DNA of 64,000 nt from Woeseiaceae bacterium (lineage in GTDB: Bacteria; Pseudomonadota; Gammaproteobacteria; Steroidobacterales; Woeseiaceae), in assembly GCA_021773095.1 (NCBI GenBank), contig JAJFKR010000019.1, positions 35,512 through 99,511 on the forward strand, in the 5' to 3' direction. A program made the position numbers and the translations under genes. A model generated the notes under the pieces. That model was not told where the DNA came from. It did not search any database and was given only the letters and a program-made list of their open reading frames with translations. Shown here piece by piece: positions 36,739 to 46,189 of the stretch (positions are counted from its first letter, which is position 1; each line of letters opens with the position of its first letter).

Positions 36739-37131
36739 TTAGCGTTTCGAGAACTGCGTTGCGCGACGTGCTTTGCGCAGACCGACTTTCTTGCGTTCAA
36801 CTTCGCGTGCATCACGAGTAACGAAACCCGCTTTGCGCAATGATCCGCGAAGCGATTCGTCGTACTGCATCAACGCGCGTGTCAACCCGTGGCGAATCGC
36901 ACCCGCCTGGCCAGTCGTGCCGCCGCCTTTGACGGTTACGTTAATGTCAAACGTTTCGCTGTGTTGCGTCAACTCCAAAGGCTGGCGAACAATCATCTGC
37001 GCCGTCTTACGACCGAAGAAAACGTCCAGTGCACGATCATTGACAGTAATGCTGCCCTTGCCCGGTCGCATGAACACTCTCGCTGTCGATGTCTTGCGTC
37101 GTCCGGTTCCGTAGAAAAATGATTCACTCAT
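36739..37131 (-). CDS. rpsI: 30S ribosomal protein S9
   Basis: S9 lies in the head of the 30S subunit, with its C-terminal tail reaching P-site tRNA. The 130-residue product has [18 protein letters not shown] at the start, [21 protein letters not shown] in the middle and the basic tail [17 protein letters not shown]. It follows rplM by 30 bases, the universal rplM-rpsI pair. Confidence 0.98.
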   Translation of the reverse strand: MSESFFYGTGRRKTSTARVFMRPGKGSITVNDRALDVFFGRKTAQMIVRQPLELTQHSETFDINVTVKGGGTTGQAGAIRHGLTRALMQYDESLRGSLRKAGFVTRDAREVERKKVGLRKARRATQFSKR

Positions 37132-37161
37132 ATTTTTGTCTCGGTGCTTAAGGTCTGGGCC

Positions 37162-37596
37162 TTACGCGTTTACTTCCAAAGGAATAGGCTGCTGTGCAGC
37201 ATGGTTGTGCTCGGGACCGGCATAAACTTTCAACTTGCCGAACATCTGACGTCCCAGCGGGCCGCGCGGCAACATGCCCTTGACGGCCTTCTCAACAACG
37301 CGCTCCGGAGCCTTGTCGAGCAGCTTCTCAAGCGAAATTGATTTCAGATTGCCAATGTAGCCAGTGTGGTGGTAGTAGATTTTGTCCTGCATCTTATTAC
37401 CGGTCACACGAATCTTTTCAGCATTAACGACAACGATGTAGTCACCGGTATCGACGTGCGGTGTGTATTCAGGCTTATGCTTGCCACGCAAACGACGGGC
37501 GATTTCAGTCGACAGACGACCCAGGGTCTTGCCTGTTGCATCGACCACGAACCAATCGCGGCGCACCTCTGCTGGCTTTGCAGAAAACGTATTCAT
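37162..37596 (-). CDS. rplM: 50S ribosomal protein L13
   Basis: L13 is an early-assembling 50S protein. The 144-residue product reads [52 protein letters not shown] and [21 protein letters not shown], all standard family segments. It is the first gene of rplM-rpsI with a good promoter at 37721-37749. Confidence 0.98.
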   Translation of the reverse strand: MNTFSAKPAEVRRDWFVVDATGKTLGRLSTEIARRLRGKHKPEYTPHVDTGDYIVVVNAEKIRVTGNKMQDKIYYHHTGYIGNLKSISLEKLLDKAPERVVEKAVKGMLPRGPLGRQMFGKLKVYAGPEHNHAAQQPIPLEVNA

Positions 37597-37720
37597 AATT
37601 TAAATTTCCGTAGGGAAAAGTCGTTCAATTTGTCAATCGGGCGGCGGGTTAGCGTCAGCCCTTGCCCCGTCTGCCCTCCACGCACGCAAGAACGTTCGCT
37701 GGAGCGGCGAAAGGCGCGAA

Positions 37721-37749
37721 ATAATACTTGAGCCCCCGCCCCATTGCAA
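37721..37749 (-). promoter_or_regulatory. Sigma-70-type promoter of rplM-rpsI
   Basis: The minus strand reads TTGCAA (37749-37744), a 17-base spacer, and TATTAT (37726-37721). This gives a transcript start near 37714 and a leader of about 118 bases before rplM. Spacing and both hexamers are good. Confidence 0.6.
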
Positions 37750-37818
37750 ACAATCCTGAGCTTAATTTTTCTATATACCAATCAATGGCTTACTAGCGAC
37801 GTTGGGGCTCTGGATTCG

Positions 37819-38535
37819 TCAGAACAAGTATTCGAGGGACAAAGCTGTGTACGTGTCGGTTTTTTCGGTCAACGGCGGCACGTCAGAGTTGTTCTTTATC
37901 GTGTAGGAGGCAACCAGCGCGAGCTGCCCCAGGAGCTTGGCCGATACCGCCGTCACCGATTCCGTATAGGTGTTCTCGCCACCAGCCTCAACGATCAAAT
38001 CCTGACGAAATTCAGCCGTCTCGCTGAGTTGCCAGCGGTAGTATCCGCCCGCAGTGATAATCGTTTCATTTTCCGAACCACCGAATTGAAGCTGCGATTG
38101 TCGCGCACCGACACCCAGCTCCGCGTTCAGTTTGTGTTTTTCATTGTCGATCAAGCGGCGTCCGTAGCCCAGAGCCTGGGAAAACTGGGTGTCGAAGGCC
38201 CCGAAGTTATCTTTGCGCCATTGCAGGCGGCCAAAAAGAAAATCTTGATCGGAGATCTTTCGCTCGCTTTTCCAGCCCAAATCATAGGCTTCGGCCGTGG
38301 TCACCTTATCTTCGGATGCAGTAATAGCCGCCGCCTCAAGTAGATGCGCCCATCGCCCCGACGTATAGCTGACCTCAAATCCGGTGTTCAGTGTTGAGTT
38401 TTCGGTATTACCCGATGTCGCGAGATAACCCAGGGTCGCCTTGCCCGCCCACGGATCGGGTTTTTCCGCATCCTCTGCCAGAACTGGCAACGACAATAGG
38501 GTCAGCGCGAGCATCAATATTTGTCGAATTATCAT
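37819..38535 (-). CDS. DUF481 family outer-membrane protein (YdiY-like)
   Basis: The 238-residue product has a signal peptide (ILMLALTLLSLPVLAEDA) and the DUF481 pattern: AGKATLGYLATSGNTENSTLN at the start and alternating beta strands throughout, ending YTALSLEYLF with the C-terminal Phe typical of outer-membrane barrels. E. coli YdiY is acid-inducible but its function is unknown. It stands alone between rplM and coq7; the 88 bases to the divergent coq7 hold both promoters. Confidence 0.88.
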   Translation of the reverse strand: MIIRQILMLALTLLSLPVLAEDAEKPDPWAGKATLGYLATSGNTENSTLNTGFEVSYTSGRWAHLLEAAAITASEDKVTTAEAYDLGWKSERKISDQDFLFGRLQWRKDNFGAFDTQFSQALGYGRRLIDNEKHKLNAELGVGARQSQLQFGGSENETIITAGGYYRWQLSETAEFRQDLIVEAGGENTYTESVTAVSAKLLGQLALVASYTIKNNSDVPPLTEKTDTYTALSLEYLF

Positions 38536-38623
38536 TCGCTAACTCCCGAACAGGGCTCTCGCCCGATAAAAATTGGCCGCGGAGTATACCGCCTGATGGC
38601 CGTAAAACGCTATAATTTGCCGC

Positions 38624-39268
38624 ATGGAATACCGCCAACTATCCCCACTGGATAAGCTGCTCATCGGCGCAAACAATGCGTTGCGCACCGTCGTGGCCCC
38701 GGCTGGCCGCGCCACCCGCAGCAATCCGGCCGGAAAAATCGCGGACAGCGACCTCAATGCGAAACAAAAAGCGCATGCCGCCGGGCTCATGCGCGTTAAT
38801 CACGCGGGTGAGGTAGCCGCTCAGGCCTTGTATCAGGGGCATGCGAGCATTGCGCGAAACAAGAGTATTGAAGCGCAAATGCAGCGCGCCGCCGACGAGG
38901 AATTTGATCACCTCGCCTGGTGCGAACAACGTATTCACGAGCTGGGTTTCGAACCCAGTCGTCTGAGCCCACTGTGGTACGCGGGAGCCTATGCCATCGG
39001 TGCTGCCAGTGGTGTTCTCGGTGACAAATGGAGTCTGGGCTTCATTGCGGAAACCGAAAAACAAGTTTGCTCGCATCTCGACAGTCATCTCGGCCAATTG
39101 CCTGAGGATGATGCGAAGAGCCGTGCAATAGTCAAACAGATGCGTGATGAGGAGCAGGAACACGGGGAAAATGCTGTGGCTGCCGGCGCCGCCGATTTAC
39201 CGCTTCCGATCGTTCGCCTGATGCGGGCCACGGCGAAAGTTATGACAAAAACGGCGTATTGGGTTTAG
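38624..39268 (+). CDS. coq7: Coq7-type ubiquinone hydroxylase (demethoxyubiquinone monooxygenase)
   Basis: Coq7 hydroxylates C6 of demethoxyubiquinone, the step done by UbiF in E. coli. The 214-residue di-iron protein has [20 protein letters not shown], the [17 protein letters not shown] metal motif near residue 95 and a late [17 protein letters not shown] motif, giving the paired ExxH ligands. With UbiH and UbiI in the same window, all three ring-hydroxylation steps are covered here. Confidence 0.94.
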   Translation: MEYRQLSPLDKLLIGANNALRTVVAPAGRATRSNPAGKIADSDLNAKQKAHAAGLMRVNHAGEVAAQALYQGHASIARNKSIEAQMQRAADEEFDHLAWCEQRIHELGFEPSRLSPLWYAGAYAIGAASGVLGDKWSLGFIAETEKQVCSHLDSHLGQLPEDDAKSRAIVKQMRDEEQEHGENAVAAGAADLPLPIVRLMRATAKVMTKTAYWV

Positions 39269-39341
39269 AAACACGTACTTAGCTTGCCCTCATCGGCATT
39301 CTGTATTACAAGTAGTCCGCAATTGGGGCGAGGATCTATCA

Positions 39342-39995
39342 ATGCAGACAACAGCCAAGAACCTGAGCGATGTACCGGCGATTAACCGATTCTTAAGTTA
39401 CTGCCGCGTACGGACTGTTCCATCCAAGACTGTAATGATTCATGCGGGCGACTTGCCGGATGTTCTGTATTACATCGTCGATGGATCGGTTGAAGTCATG
39501 ATCGAAGACGAAGACGGCAATGAGATGGTGCTGGCTTACCTGAATAAGGGGCAGTTCTTCGGCGAAATGGGCCTTTTTTACGAACAACCGACGCGTAGCG
39601 CCTGGGTTCGAACCCGCACCGAGTGCGAAATCGCAGAGATGACCTACCCACGATTTCGCCAGATTGCGAGTGAAAGCCCCGGGCTCGTTTTTGAACTCGC
39701 CACGCAACTGGCTACCCGACTTGACCGAACCAACCGCAAGTTGGGTGACCTGGCATTCGTCGACGTTACCGGCCGTGTTGCTCACGCGATCATGGATCTT
39801 TGTAACGAGCCTGACGCGATGACGCATCCTGATGGTATGCAGATCAAAGTCAGCCGACAGGAGCTCAGCCGGCTCGTTGGCTGCTCGCGTGAAATGGCAG
39901 GAAGGGTGCTGAAGGTGCTTGAGGAACAGGGACTGGTGACTGCGAGCGGCAAAACAATCGTCGTCTACGGCGCAAGACCTAATAGAAACCTGTAG
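39342..39995 (+). CDS. crp: cAMP receptor protein family regulator (CRP/Vfr-like)
   Basis: The 217-residue product has the cyclic-nucleotide domain with the phosphate-binding cassette FFGEMGLFYEQPTRSAWVRTR, which carries the Glu and Arg that bind cAMP. The hinge DRTNRKLGDLAFVDVTGR follows, then the recognition helix SRQELSRLVGCSREMAGRVLK. E. coli CRP has Thr127-Ser128 at the ligand-subunit interface; here it is Thr-Asn, as another variant of the Thr-Thr in Vfr. The stop codon TAG at 39993-39995 lies inside the REPIN that starts at 39991. Confidence 0.94.
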   Translation: MQTTAKNLSDVPAINRFLSYCRVRTVPSKTVMIHAGDLPDVLYYIVDGSVEVMIEDEDGNEMVLAYLNKGQFFGEMGLFYEQPTRSAWVRTRTECEIAEMTYPRFRQIASESPGLVFELATQLATRLDRTNRKLGDLAFVDVTGRVAHAIMDLCNEPDAMTHPDGMQIKVSRQELSRLVGCSREMAGRVLKVLEEQGLVTASGKTIVVYGARPNRNL

Positions 39996-40127
39996 GAGCG
40001 CGCCCTGCGCGCGAAGCATCGCGGCAGCCTGAAAGGCTGCAAAAAGTTTCGGGCCTGTGTCACGGGCTGAAGGATTTTGGCGGCCTGCCGGCCGCCGCTT
40101 CGCTTCGCGCGCAGGGCGCGCTCCTAC
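39991..40127. repeat. REPIN between crp and rpe
   Basis: A perfect 26-bp inverted repeat: 39992-40017 (starting GTAGGAGCGCGCCCTGCGC) and 40102-40127, enclosing smaller hairpins GCAGCC/GGCTGC (40023-40039) and GGCCTGCCGGCC (40082-40093). Same family as the element at 5804-5912. It fills the entire gap between two convergent genes and its two ends supply the TAG stop codons of crp (39993-39995) and rpe (40124-40126, minus strand). It may also terminate both transcripts. Confidence 0.9.
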
Positions 40128-40795
40128 GGTAGTGCTTTTTGAATTTCCGCACGCATCGCTGTCATTGTTTTCGCGTAATCATCACTGCCGAAGATGGCCG
40201 AACCTGCGACGAAGGTGTCGGCGCCGGCGGCGGCAATCTCACCGATGTTGTCTACTTTAACGCCACCGTCGATTTCCAGTCGGATTTCTCGGCCGCTCGC
40301 CTCTATGATTTTTTGTGCCTGACTCAGCTTTGTTAGTGTCGACGGGATGAAGCTTTGGCCACCAAACCCCGGGTTTACGGACATCAGCAACACCATGTCG
40401 ATCTTGTCGATGACGTGGGTTAACCAGTCGAGCGTTGTTGCCGGGCTGAATACGAGGCCTGATTTGCAGCCGGATTCCCGAATAAGCGCCAGCGACCGAT
40501 CGACATGGCGGCTCGCTTCCGGGTGAAAAGTAATGTAGCTGGCACCAGCTTTCGCGAAATCCGGGATAATGCTGTCAACGGGTTCGACCATCAGATGCAC
40601 ATCGATAGGCGCCTCGATGCCGTAGCTTCGTAATGCATCGCAAATCATGGGGCCGATGGTCAGATTCGGAACAAAGTGATTGTCCATCACATCAAAATGA
40701 ACGATGTCCGCACCGGCATCGAGCACCGCCTTTACGTCTTCGCCGAGACGAGCGAAATCGGCGGAAAGAATTGAAGGCGCAATTAATGGTTTCAC
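40124..40795 (-). CDS. rpe: Ribulose-phosphate 3-epimerase
   Basis: Rpe interconverts ribulose-5-phosphate and xylulose-5-phosphate. The 223-residue TIM barrel has [59 protein letters not shown] and [11 protein letters not shown], with the metal ligands His and Asp in these segments. The stop codon comes from the end of the REPIN. It stands alone here; the djlA-like gene lies 54 bases upstream on the same strand. Confidence 0.96.
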   Translation of the reverse strand: MKPLIAPSILSADFARLGEDVKAVLDAGADIVHFDVMDNHFVPNLTIGPMICDALRSYGIEAPIDVHLMVEPVDSIIPDFAKAGASYITFHPEASRHVDRSLALIRESGCKSGLVFSPATTLDWLTHVIDKIDMVLLMSVNPGFGGQSFIPSTLTKLSQAQKIIEASGREIRLEIDGGVKVDNIGEIAAAGADTFVAGSAIFGSDDYAKTMTAMRAEIQKALP

Positions 40796-40849
40796 TGTCG
40801 TTCCCCTTTATTCCGGCAACTGTATAACACGCTACGCCCTATCAACAGC

Positions 40850-41644
40850 TCAACGAATCGAACGGCGAGCCTTGAGCATTTCATAGGCGCGTCTCACCTC
40901 TCGTGTGCGGCGCTCGGCCTCTGCTATCACGTCGGCACCCGGATTACTTCCGGATATCTTATCCGGATGGTTCTTGTTCATCAGTCTGCGGTAGGCCTTT
41001 TTGACTTCGTCATTCGTCGCGTCCGACGACACGCCGAGTGCCTCGTAGGCCTGCCGCACACGCAAGGCATCAGCGCCTCCGGCTGGCGATCGCTTGAACC
41101 CCTTTTGCGCCCGGATCATGGCTTCGAGCTGCGCCAGCTCAACGCGCCCGATTCCGAGTTCCGTGCAGATTTTCCAGATCAGCGCACGCTCCGCTTTTTT
41201 TTGCTTGTCTTTGGCCAGCACCACTTCCAGCAACAGACGTACAAATGTCAGGCGATCCGCGGCACTGCGCGCACTCACGCGACGTAATTCACGCATTTTC
41301 TGTAACAGTGGAAAACCTGGCTGCTTGCCAACATCAAACCAGCCGATTGCGCGTCTGACCTGCGCAGGATTCAGGCTAAGGCGATGCATGACCAGTCGTG
41401 CGGAACGAATCTCGTCCTCGCTCACCCGCCCGTCGATTTTGGTCAGGTGCCCCAGGGTCTGAAACAACGCCTTCACGAAGTCTTCGGATACCCGCGAAAT
41501 GTTCGCGCCCTGCTTCTCAAACCGACGATATCGATCGGCGAAACCGCGGTCGAACTGGTGGCCGAGGAAAAATCCTGCCAAAGCCGCCCATGGGTTACGC
41601 GTTGCGAGCCCGGCCAAGGTGCCGATGATCTTGCCCCAGTACAA
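40850..41644 (-). CDS. djlA: DjlA-like co-chaperone (TerB plus J domain)
   Basis: The 264-residue product has an N-terminal membrane segment ([23 protein letters not shown]), then a TerB-like helical domain ([23 protein letters not shown]) and a C-terminal J domain ([22 protein letters not shown]) with the HPD motif in [10 protein letters not shown]. DjlA stimulates DnaK at the inner membrane and affects capsule stress signalling in E. coli. Domain order and length fit DjlA closely. Confidence 0.92.
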   Translation of the reverse strand: MYWGKIIGTLAGLATRNPWAALAGFFLGHQFDRGFADRYRRFEKQGANISRVSEDFVKALFQTLGHLTKIDGRVSEDEIRSARLVMHRLSLNPAQVRRAIGWFDVGKQPGFPLLQKMRELRRVSARSAADRLTFVRLLLEVVLAKDKQKKAERALIWKICTELGIGRVELAQLEAMIRAQKGFKRSPAGGADALRVRQAYEALGVSSDATNDEVKKAYRRLMNKNHPDKISGSNPGADVIAEAERRTREVRRAYEMLKARRSIR

Positions 41645-41754
41645 TCCAGATTCCAGCCGTGGGCGATGAAAGGAACTGCAATCCTAACGTGTGTCAGCGA
41701 CCATTCCCATTGCCGAAGCTTGCTTGTACCGGCCGGAACGGCGATCATCGCCGC

Positions 41755-42645
41755 ATGAAATCCAGCGATGCTGTTTTCGAGACATCGATACCGGGCTTGC
41801 CTATGATCGGTCGCGGCAAGGTACGCGATATATACAGCGTAGATGACAAGCATCTGCTACTCGTCACGACAGACAGGCTGTCGGCATACGATGTCATTTT
41901 GCCCGACCCTATAGCCGGCAAAGGCGAGGTCCTCACCAGGATCTCTCTGTTCTGGTTTCGTATGATGGCCGACATTGTTGACAACCAGTTGACCGAACTC
42001 AGTATTGACGATGTCGTCGCTGACAAGGATCTTTGCGATCGGCTGCGCGATCAGGCACTGGTCGTGAAGCGACTCAAACCCCTGCCGATTGAGGCCGTTG
42101 TGCGCGGTTTTTTGATTGGCTCCGGCTGGCGCGACTACCGCGATACCGGGCAGGTCTGTGGCATCGACCTGCCAGTGGGAATGCAACAGGCCGAGAAACT
42201 GCCACAGACGTTGTTTACGCCAGCGAGTAAAGCCGAAGCAGGTGACCATGATGAAAATATCGGTTTTGAGCAGGTTGTCGGGCTGATTGGTGAAAAGCTT
42301 GCGAACCGGGTCCGCGATCTGTCCGTAGCCATCTATGAGCGTGCCTCGGCATACGCACTGCAGCGCGGCATCATTATCGCCGATACCAAGTTTGAATTCG
42401 GTCTCGACGACGAAGGCCGCCTGCATATCATCGACGAGCTGCTGACGCCGGACTCATCACGCTTCTGGCCGATGGATGGATACAAGGTCGGCACCAGTCC
42501 ACCGAGCTTCGACAAGCAATTCGTACGCGACTACCTCGACACCCTCGATTGGGACAAGACGTCGCCCGGACCCGAGCTGCCGACGGAGCTACTGCGACAG
42601 ACAGCTGCCAAATACCGTGAAGCACTCGATCGCATGACCGCGTAA
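41755..42645 (+). CDS. purC: SAICAR synthase PurC
   Basis: PurC joins aspartate to CAIR in purine synthesis. The ATG at 41755 ([21 protein letters not shown]) gives 296 residues, the longer form of the family; upstream frame is not coding. Landmarks are [28 protein letters not shown] (in parts), [37 protein letters not shown] and [12 protein letters not shown]. purE and purK lie 3-4 kb away on the same strand. Confidence 0.96.
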   Translation: MKSSDAVFETSIPGLPMIGRGKVRDIYSVDDKHLLLVTTDRLSAYDVILPDPIAGKGEVLTRISLFWFRMMADIVDNQLTELSIDDVVADKDLCDRLRDQALVVKRLKPLPIEAVVRGFLIGSGWRDYRDTGQVCGIDLPVGMQQAEKLPQTLFTPASKAEAGDHDENIGFEQVVGLIGEKLANRVRDLSVAIYERASAYALQRGIIIADTKFEFGLDDEGRLHIIDELLTPDSSRFWPMDGYKVGTSPPSFDKQFVRDYLDTLDWDKTSPGPELPTELLRQTAAKYREALDRMTA

Positions 42646-42664
42646 GAGAAGGGACAATGCCTGC

Positions 42665-43978
42665 ATGATTCACAGCGTAAAAATCTGGGTCGAGACACTC
42701 ATCTGGGGCGATATGCTGCAGAAGTACGGGCTGCCCGGCCGAATCATTGCGGGTGTCTTGCGTAATGCTTACGCCGTATTACGGGACATCGTTTCGGGGC
42801 AACTGACATTGCGGGCGATGAGCCTGGTCTACACCACGTTGCTATCGGTTGTGCCACTGATCGCTTTTAGTTTTTCGGTGCTGAAGGGACTCGGCGTCCA
42901 CAAGGAACTGGAGGAGAAGCTCTATACAATTCTCGAGCCGCTGGGCGACAAGGGTGTAGAGATCACTGATCAGGTCATGCACATAGTGCACAACGTCAAC
43001 GGCAGCGTTCTTGGTGGTATAGGCCTCTCGTTCTTCATCTTCACGGCAATCTCGATGGTGCAGAAAATCGAAGGTGCCTTTAACTACGTCTGGTATGTCA
43101 CTAAGCCGCGAAGCTTTGCGAAGCGCTTTACGGAATACATGCTGGTGCTGCTGATCGGCCCGCTCGCAATCGCCATCGCGCTCGGTGCTATCGCTTCGGT
43201 CGGCAATGAATCCATCGTCATTTGGTTATCGCAGAATTCGATCTTCGGCCCGATATTCTCGGCGACCAGCCAGCTAACGCCCTATCTCTTGATCACTGGT
43301 GTATTTGCGTTTCTTTACTGGTATATGCCCAACACGAAAGTCACGCTGCGTGCCGCACTCGTGGGCGGCCTTGCCGGTGGTGTCATGTGGGCAACACTGG
43401 GTATGATATTTGCCACGTTCATCGCAAATTCGGCCCGAACTCAGGCCATTTACGCCAGCTTTGCAATCGCCATCACGACATTATTCTGGTTGTACCTCAA
43501 CTGGCTGATCCTCCTGGTCGGTTCGCAGATAGCCTTCTATTTCCAAAACCCCGCCTACCTTCGTATCGGACGGCGTGAGCCGCGCCTGTCGAACGCCATG
43601 CGTGAGCGTGTCGCGCTCAACATCATGTTCCTGGTAGGACGAGAATTCCGCAATCCCGTCCTGGGTGTTGATTTGCGAAGCCTGAGTCGATCGCTCCACA
43701 TACCATCGATAACGCTGGCACCGATCTCTGCGGGACTCGTGGCCAACGGCCTCATGACGACCAATGAAAAGGAAGAGCTGCTGCCCGCACGAGAAATGTC
43801 CCGCATTACGCTCAGCGACATCCTCGCCGTTGTGCGTCGCGATGGTGAGACCGGCTCGCACCGCGATCCCAGATGGAACAGCCCGATCGAGGTGTTGGGC
43901 AATAGTCTGGACCAAGCGGTCACGACGGTCCTAGCCGAGCAAACTCTCGCAGACTTGCTGGACAAAGCCGACGACTGA
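42665..43978 (+). CDS. YihY/BrkB family inner-membrane protein
   Basis: The 437-residue product has about six hydrophobic segments and the family pattern: LRAMSLVYTTLLSVVPLIAFSFSVLKGLG, YVWYVTKPRSFAKRFTEYMLVLL, YWYMPNTKVTLRAALVGGLAGGVMW and FWLYLNWLILLVGSQIAFYFQNP. A soluble C-terminal part of about 130 residues follows. The family includes BrkB-like and ribonuclease-BN-misnamed proteins; its transport role is not known. It starts 20 bases after purC and ends 16 bases before convergent pmbA. Confidence 0.88.
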   Translation: MIHSVKIWVETLIWGDMLQKYGLPGRIIAGVLRNAYAVLRDIVSGQLTLRAMSLVYTTLLSVVPLIAFSFSVLKGLGVHKELEEKLYTILEPLGDKGVEITDQVMHIVHNVNGSVLGGIGLSFFIFTAISMVQKIEGAFNYVWYVTKPRSFAKRFTEYMLVLLIGPLAIAIALGAIASVGNESIVIWLSQNSIFGPIFSATSQLTPYLLITGVFAFLYWYMPNTKVTLRAALVGGLAGGVMWATLGMIFATFIANSARTQAIYASFAIAITTLFWLYLNWLILLVGSQIAFYFQNPAYLRIGRREPRLSNAMRERVALNIMFLVGREFRNPVLGVDLRSLSRSLHIPSITLAPISAGLVANGLMTTNEKEELLPAREMSRITLSDILAVVRRDGETGSHRDPRWNSPIEVLGNSLDQAVTTVLAEQTLADLLDKADD

Positions 43979-43994
43979 TCGCGGCCGTGTCAGG

Positions 43995-45341
43995 CTACGC
44001 ACCGGCTATTGTCATTTCCTCGACCAGCAATGAGCCGCAACGCATGCCGCTGCGCAAGTCCTGGTCGTTACCAATAACCGAGATACGCTGATAGAGATCG
44101 CGCAAATTACCCGCGATGGTTACCTCATGAACTGCGAACTGAATTTCGCCATTTTCGACCCAGTGCCCAACGGCACCGCGCGAGTAATCACCGGTAACCG
44201 CGTTCACACCCTGCCCGATCAACTCCTCAACGATCAGGCCGGTGCCCATGTCCGCGACCAGTTTCTCCCTATCGCTGTCGTTACCGGGGATCAACAGGTT
44301 TTGTGCACCACCGGCATTGGCCGTCGTTTCGAGTCCCAGGCGGCGTGCGGAGTAGCTGCTCAGAATATAGCTGCGCAATTCACCATCGGTAACAATATCG
44401 CGATCGTAGGTTGCAACACCTTCGCCGTCGTACGGCCGGCTGGCGACACCCTGTAGTATATGTGGCCGCTCCTGAATCCGCACAAATTCCGGGAATATCT
44501 TCTGGCCTACGGCGTCAAGCAAGAATGACGAACGTCGATACTGGGCACCACCTGCTATCGCGCCAATAGCATGTCCGATGAATCCCCGTGCCAGCTCCGG
44601 GATAAAAAGCACCGGCGCGGCCGTCGTTTTGATTTTTCGTGCGCCCAGGCGGCTGACCGTCTTTTCCGCCGCCCTCACGCCGACCGACGCCGCACTTTCA
44701 AGATCGCCGGCTAGCCGTGAGGACGTGTAGTGGTAATCACGCTGCATCGCGCCATCTTCTTCGGCCAGCACAACGCAGCTTATACTGTGACTGGTTCGGG
44801 AAAAACTGCCGATGAAGCCGTGAGTATTTCCGTAGGCACGGGTGCCGCGGTTGGTACCGACCGTAGCGCCCTCTGAATTGCTAATGCGCTTGTCGGCCGC
44901 CATCGCCGCATTCTCGCTCTCTATCGCCAATGTGATCGCCTGGTTGGCGTCGATTTCCCAGGGGTGATCAAGATCGAGATCCTTGATGACCGTCGCCATT
45001 CGTTCGGCGTCGGCCAGGCCAGAGTTGCTATCCTCTGCCGTCAGGTCGGCAAAGGAACACGCTTTGGCCACCGCTTCGCGTATCGCCGCCGGCGTTATGT
45101 CGGATGTGCTCGCATTACCCTTGCAGGCATTCTTGAACACCGTGATGCCAAGACCCCGATCGTTGGTAAATTCAAGATTCTCAACGTCACCCAAGCGCGC
45201 TGTTGCAGACAGCCCGGTATCCTGGCTCGCCGCCACTTCGGCCTGATCGACACCCAGACTCCTGGCTTCGTCCAGTGCCAGAGCAACGAGATTTTCCAGC
45301 TCTTCCCTGCCCAGCGACTCACGCTTCGCTATTTCTGCCAT
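43995..45341 (-). CDS. pmbA: Metalloprotease-related protein PmbA (TldE)
   Basis: PmbA is the partner of TldD in the heterodimeric TldDE protease that matures microcin B17 and degrades CcdA. The 448-residue product has DEARSLGVDQAEVAASQDTG, FTNDRGLGITVFKNACKGNAST, IPELARGFIGHAIGAIAGGAQYR and SRGAVGHWVENGEIQFAVHEVTIAGNL. As in family PmbA, the HExxxH of TldD is absent, so catalysis relies on TldD. It is divergent from the yjgA-like gene, as in E. coli, with tldD about 4 kb away. Confidence 0.95.
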   Translation of the reverse strand: MAEIAKRESLGREELENLVALALDEARSLGVDQAEVAASQDTGLSATARLGDVENLEFTNDRGLGITVFKNACKGNASTSDITPAAIREAVAKACSFADLTAEDSNSGLADAERMATVIKDLDLDHPWEIDANQAITLAIESENAAMAADKRISNSEGATVGTNRGTRAYGNTHGFIGSFSRTSHSISCVVLAEEDGAMQRDYHYTSSRLAGDLESAASVGVRAAEKTVSRLGARKIKTTAAPVLFIPELARGFIGHAIGAIAGGAQYRRSSFLLDAVGQKIFPEFVRIQERPHILQGVASRPYDGEGVATYDRDIVTDGELRSYILSSYSARRLGLETTANAGGAQNLLIPGNDSDREKLVADMGTGLIVEELIGQGVNAVTGDYSRGAVGHWVENGEIQFAVHEVTIAGNLRDLYQRISVIGNDQDLRSGMRCGSLLVEEMTIAGA

Positions 45342-45414
45342 ATTGGAACAATCCTTGCGCGTGTTAGACTCCGGCCGCTAATCGGTAGAGTGATCGTGTG
45401 GAGTACTGTAACCA

Positions 45415-45675
45415 GTGACTGAATTAAAGCCCAGCAAAAGCGCACGAAAACGTGAGTATCTGGCGCTGCAGAAACTCGGCGAGGAACTCATAACGCTCAA
45501 ACAAACTGAGCTCGATATTCTGCCACTCGACGACGGGCTTCGCGAGGCGGTTATGGAAGCGCGACAAATCAAAGCCCACGGCGCGTTGCGCCGGCAAAAA
45601 CAATATATCGGCAAACTGATGCGCCACGTCGACCCGGAGCGACTCCGCGAAGAAATGGCAAGACTGCGACGTTAG
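45415..45675 (+). CDS. Short YjgA/DarP-like ribosome-associated protein (DUF615)
   Basis: The 86-residue product matches the N-terminal half of DUF615: KSARKREYLALQKLGEELITL, LPLDDGLREAVMEARQIKAHGALRRQKQYIGKLMR. E. coli YjgA/DarP (a 50S assembly factor) has 183 residues; the second half is absent here and no continuation is found in other frames before purE starts at 45697. Position next to pmbA is conserved. Whether the short form is functional is unknown. Confidence 0.8.
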   Translation: MTELKPSKSARKREYLALQKLGEELITLKQTELDILPLDDGLREAVMEARQIKAHGALRRQKQYIGKLMRHVDPERLREEMARLRR

Positions 45676-45696
45676 CGATGGTGGTAGAATTTCGCA

Positions 45697-46185
45697 ATGA
45701 GTAAAGATGTCGGCATTATCATGGGTTCCCGCTCGGACTGGGAAACAATGAAACACACGACCGGGACGCTGGACGAACTTGGCGTAAGCTACGAGGTGCA
45801 GGTGGTCTCCGCGCACCGCACACCCGATTTGTTGTTTGAGTACGCTGGCAGCGCAGCCGGGCGGGGTTTGAAGGTGATCATCGCCGGCGCCGGTGGCGCG
45901 GCACATTTGCCAGGGATGGCAGCCTCGAAGACCCGTGTCCCGGTGCTCGGTGTTCCTGTGCAATCCAGAGCACTGAATGGCATGGATTCCTTGCTCTCGA
46001 TCGCACAGATGCCTGCAGGAATTCCTGTTGGCTGTATGGCAATCGGTCGAGCCGGCGCTGTGAACGCCGCGTTGCTGGCTGCAGCGATCCTCGCGAACAA
46101 TGACGAAGCGGTCGCAACGGCGCTGGATGCCTTTCGCAAGAACCAGACCGACAGGGTTCTGGGCGACAGCGACCCCTCTCAATAA
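45697..46185 (+). CDS. purE: N5-carboxyaminoimidazole ribonucleotide mutase PurE
   Basis: PurE moves the carboxyl group of N5-CAIR to C4, giving CAIR. The 162-residue product has [55 protein letters not shown] and [21 protein letters not shown], all class I PurE motifs. purK follows after four bases. Confidence 0.96.
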   Translation: MSKDVGIIMGSRSDWETMKHTTGTLDELGVSYEVQVVSAHRTPDLLFEYAGSAAGRGLKVIIAGAGGAAHLPGMAASKTRVPVLGVPVQSRALNGMDSLLSIAQMPAGIPVGCMAIGRAGAVNAALLAAAILANNDEAVATALDAFRKNQTDRVLGDSDPSQ

Positions 46186-46189
46186 GTTT

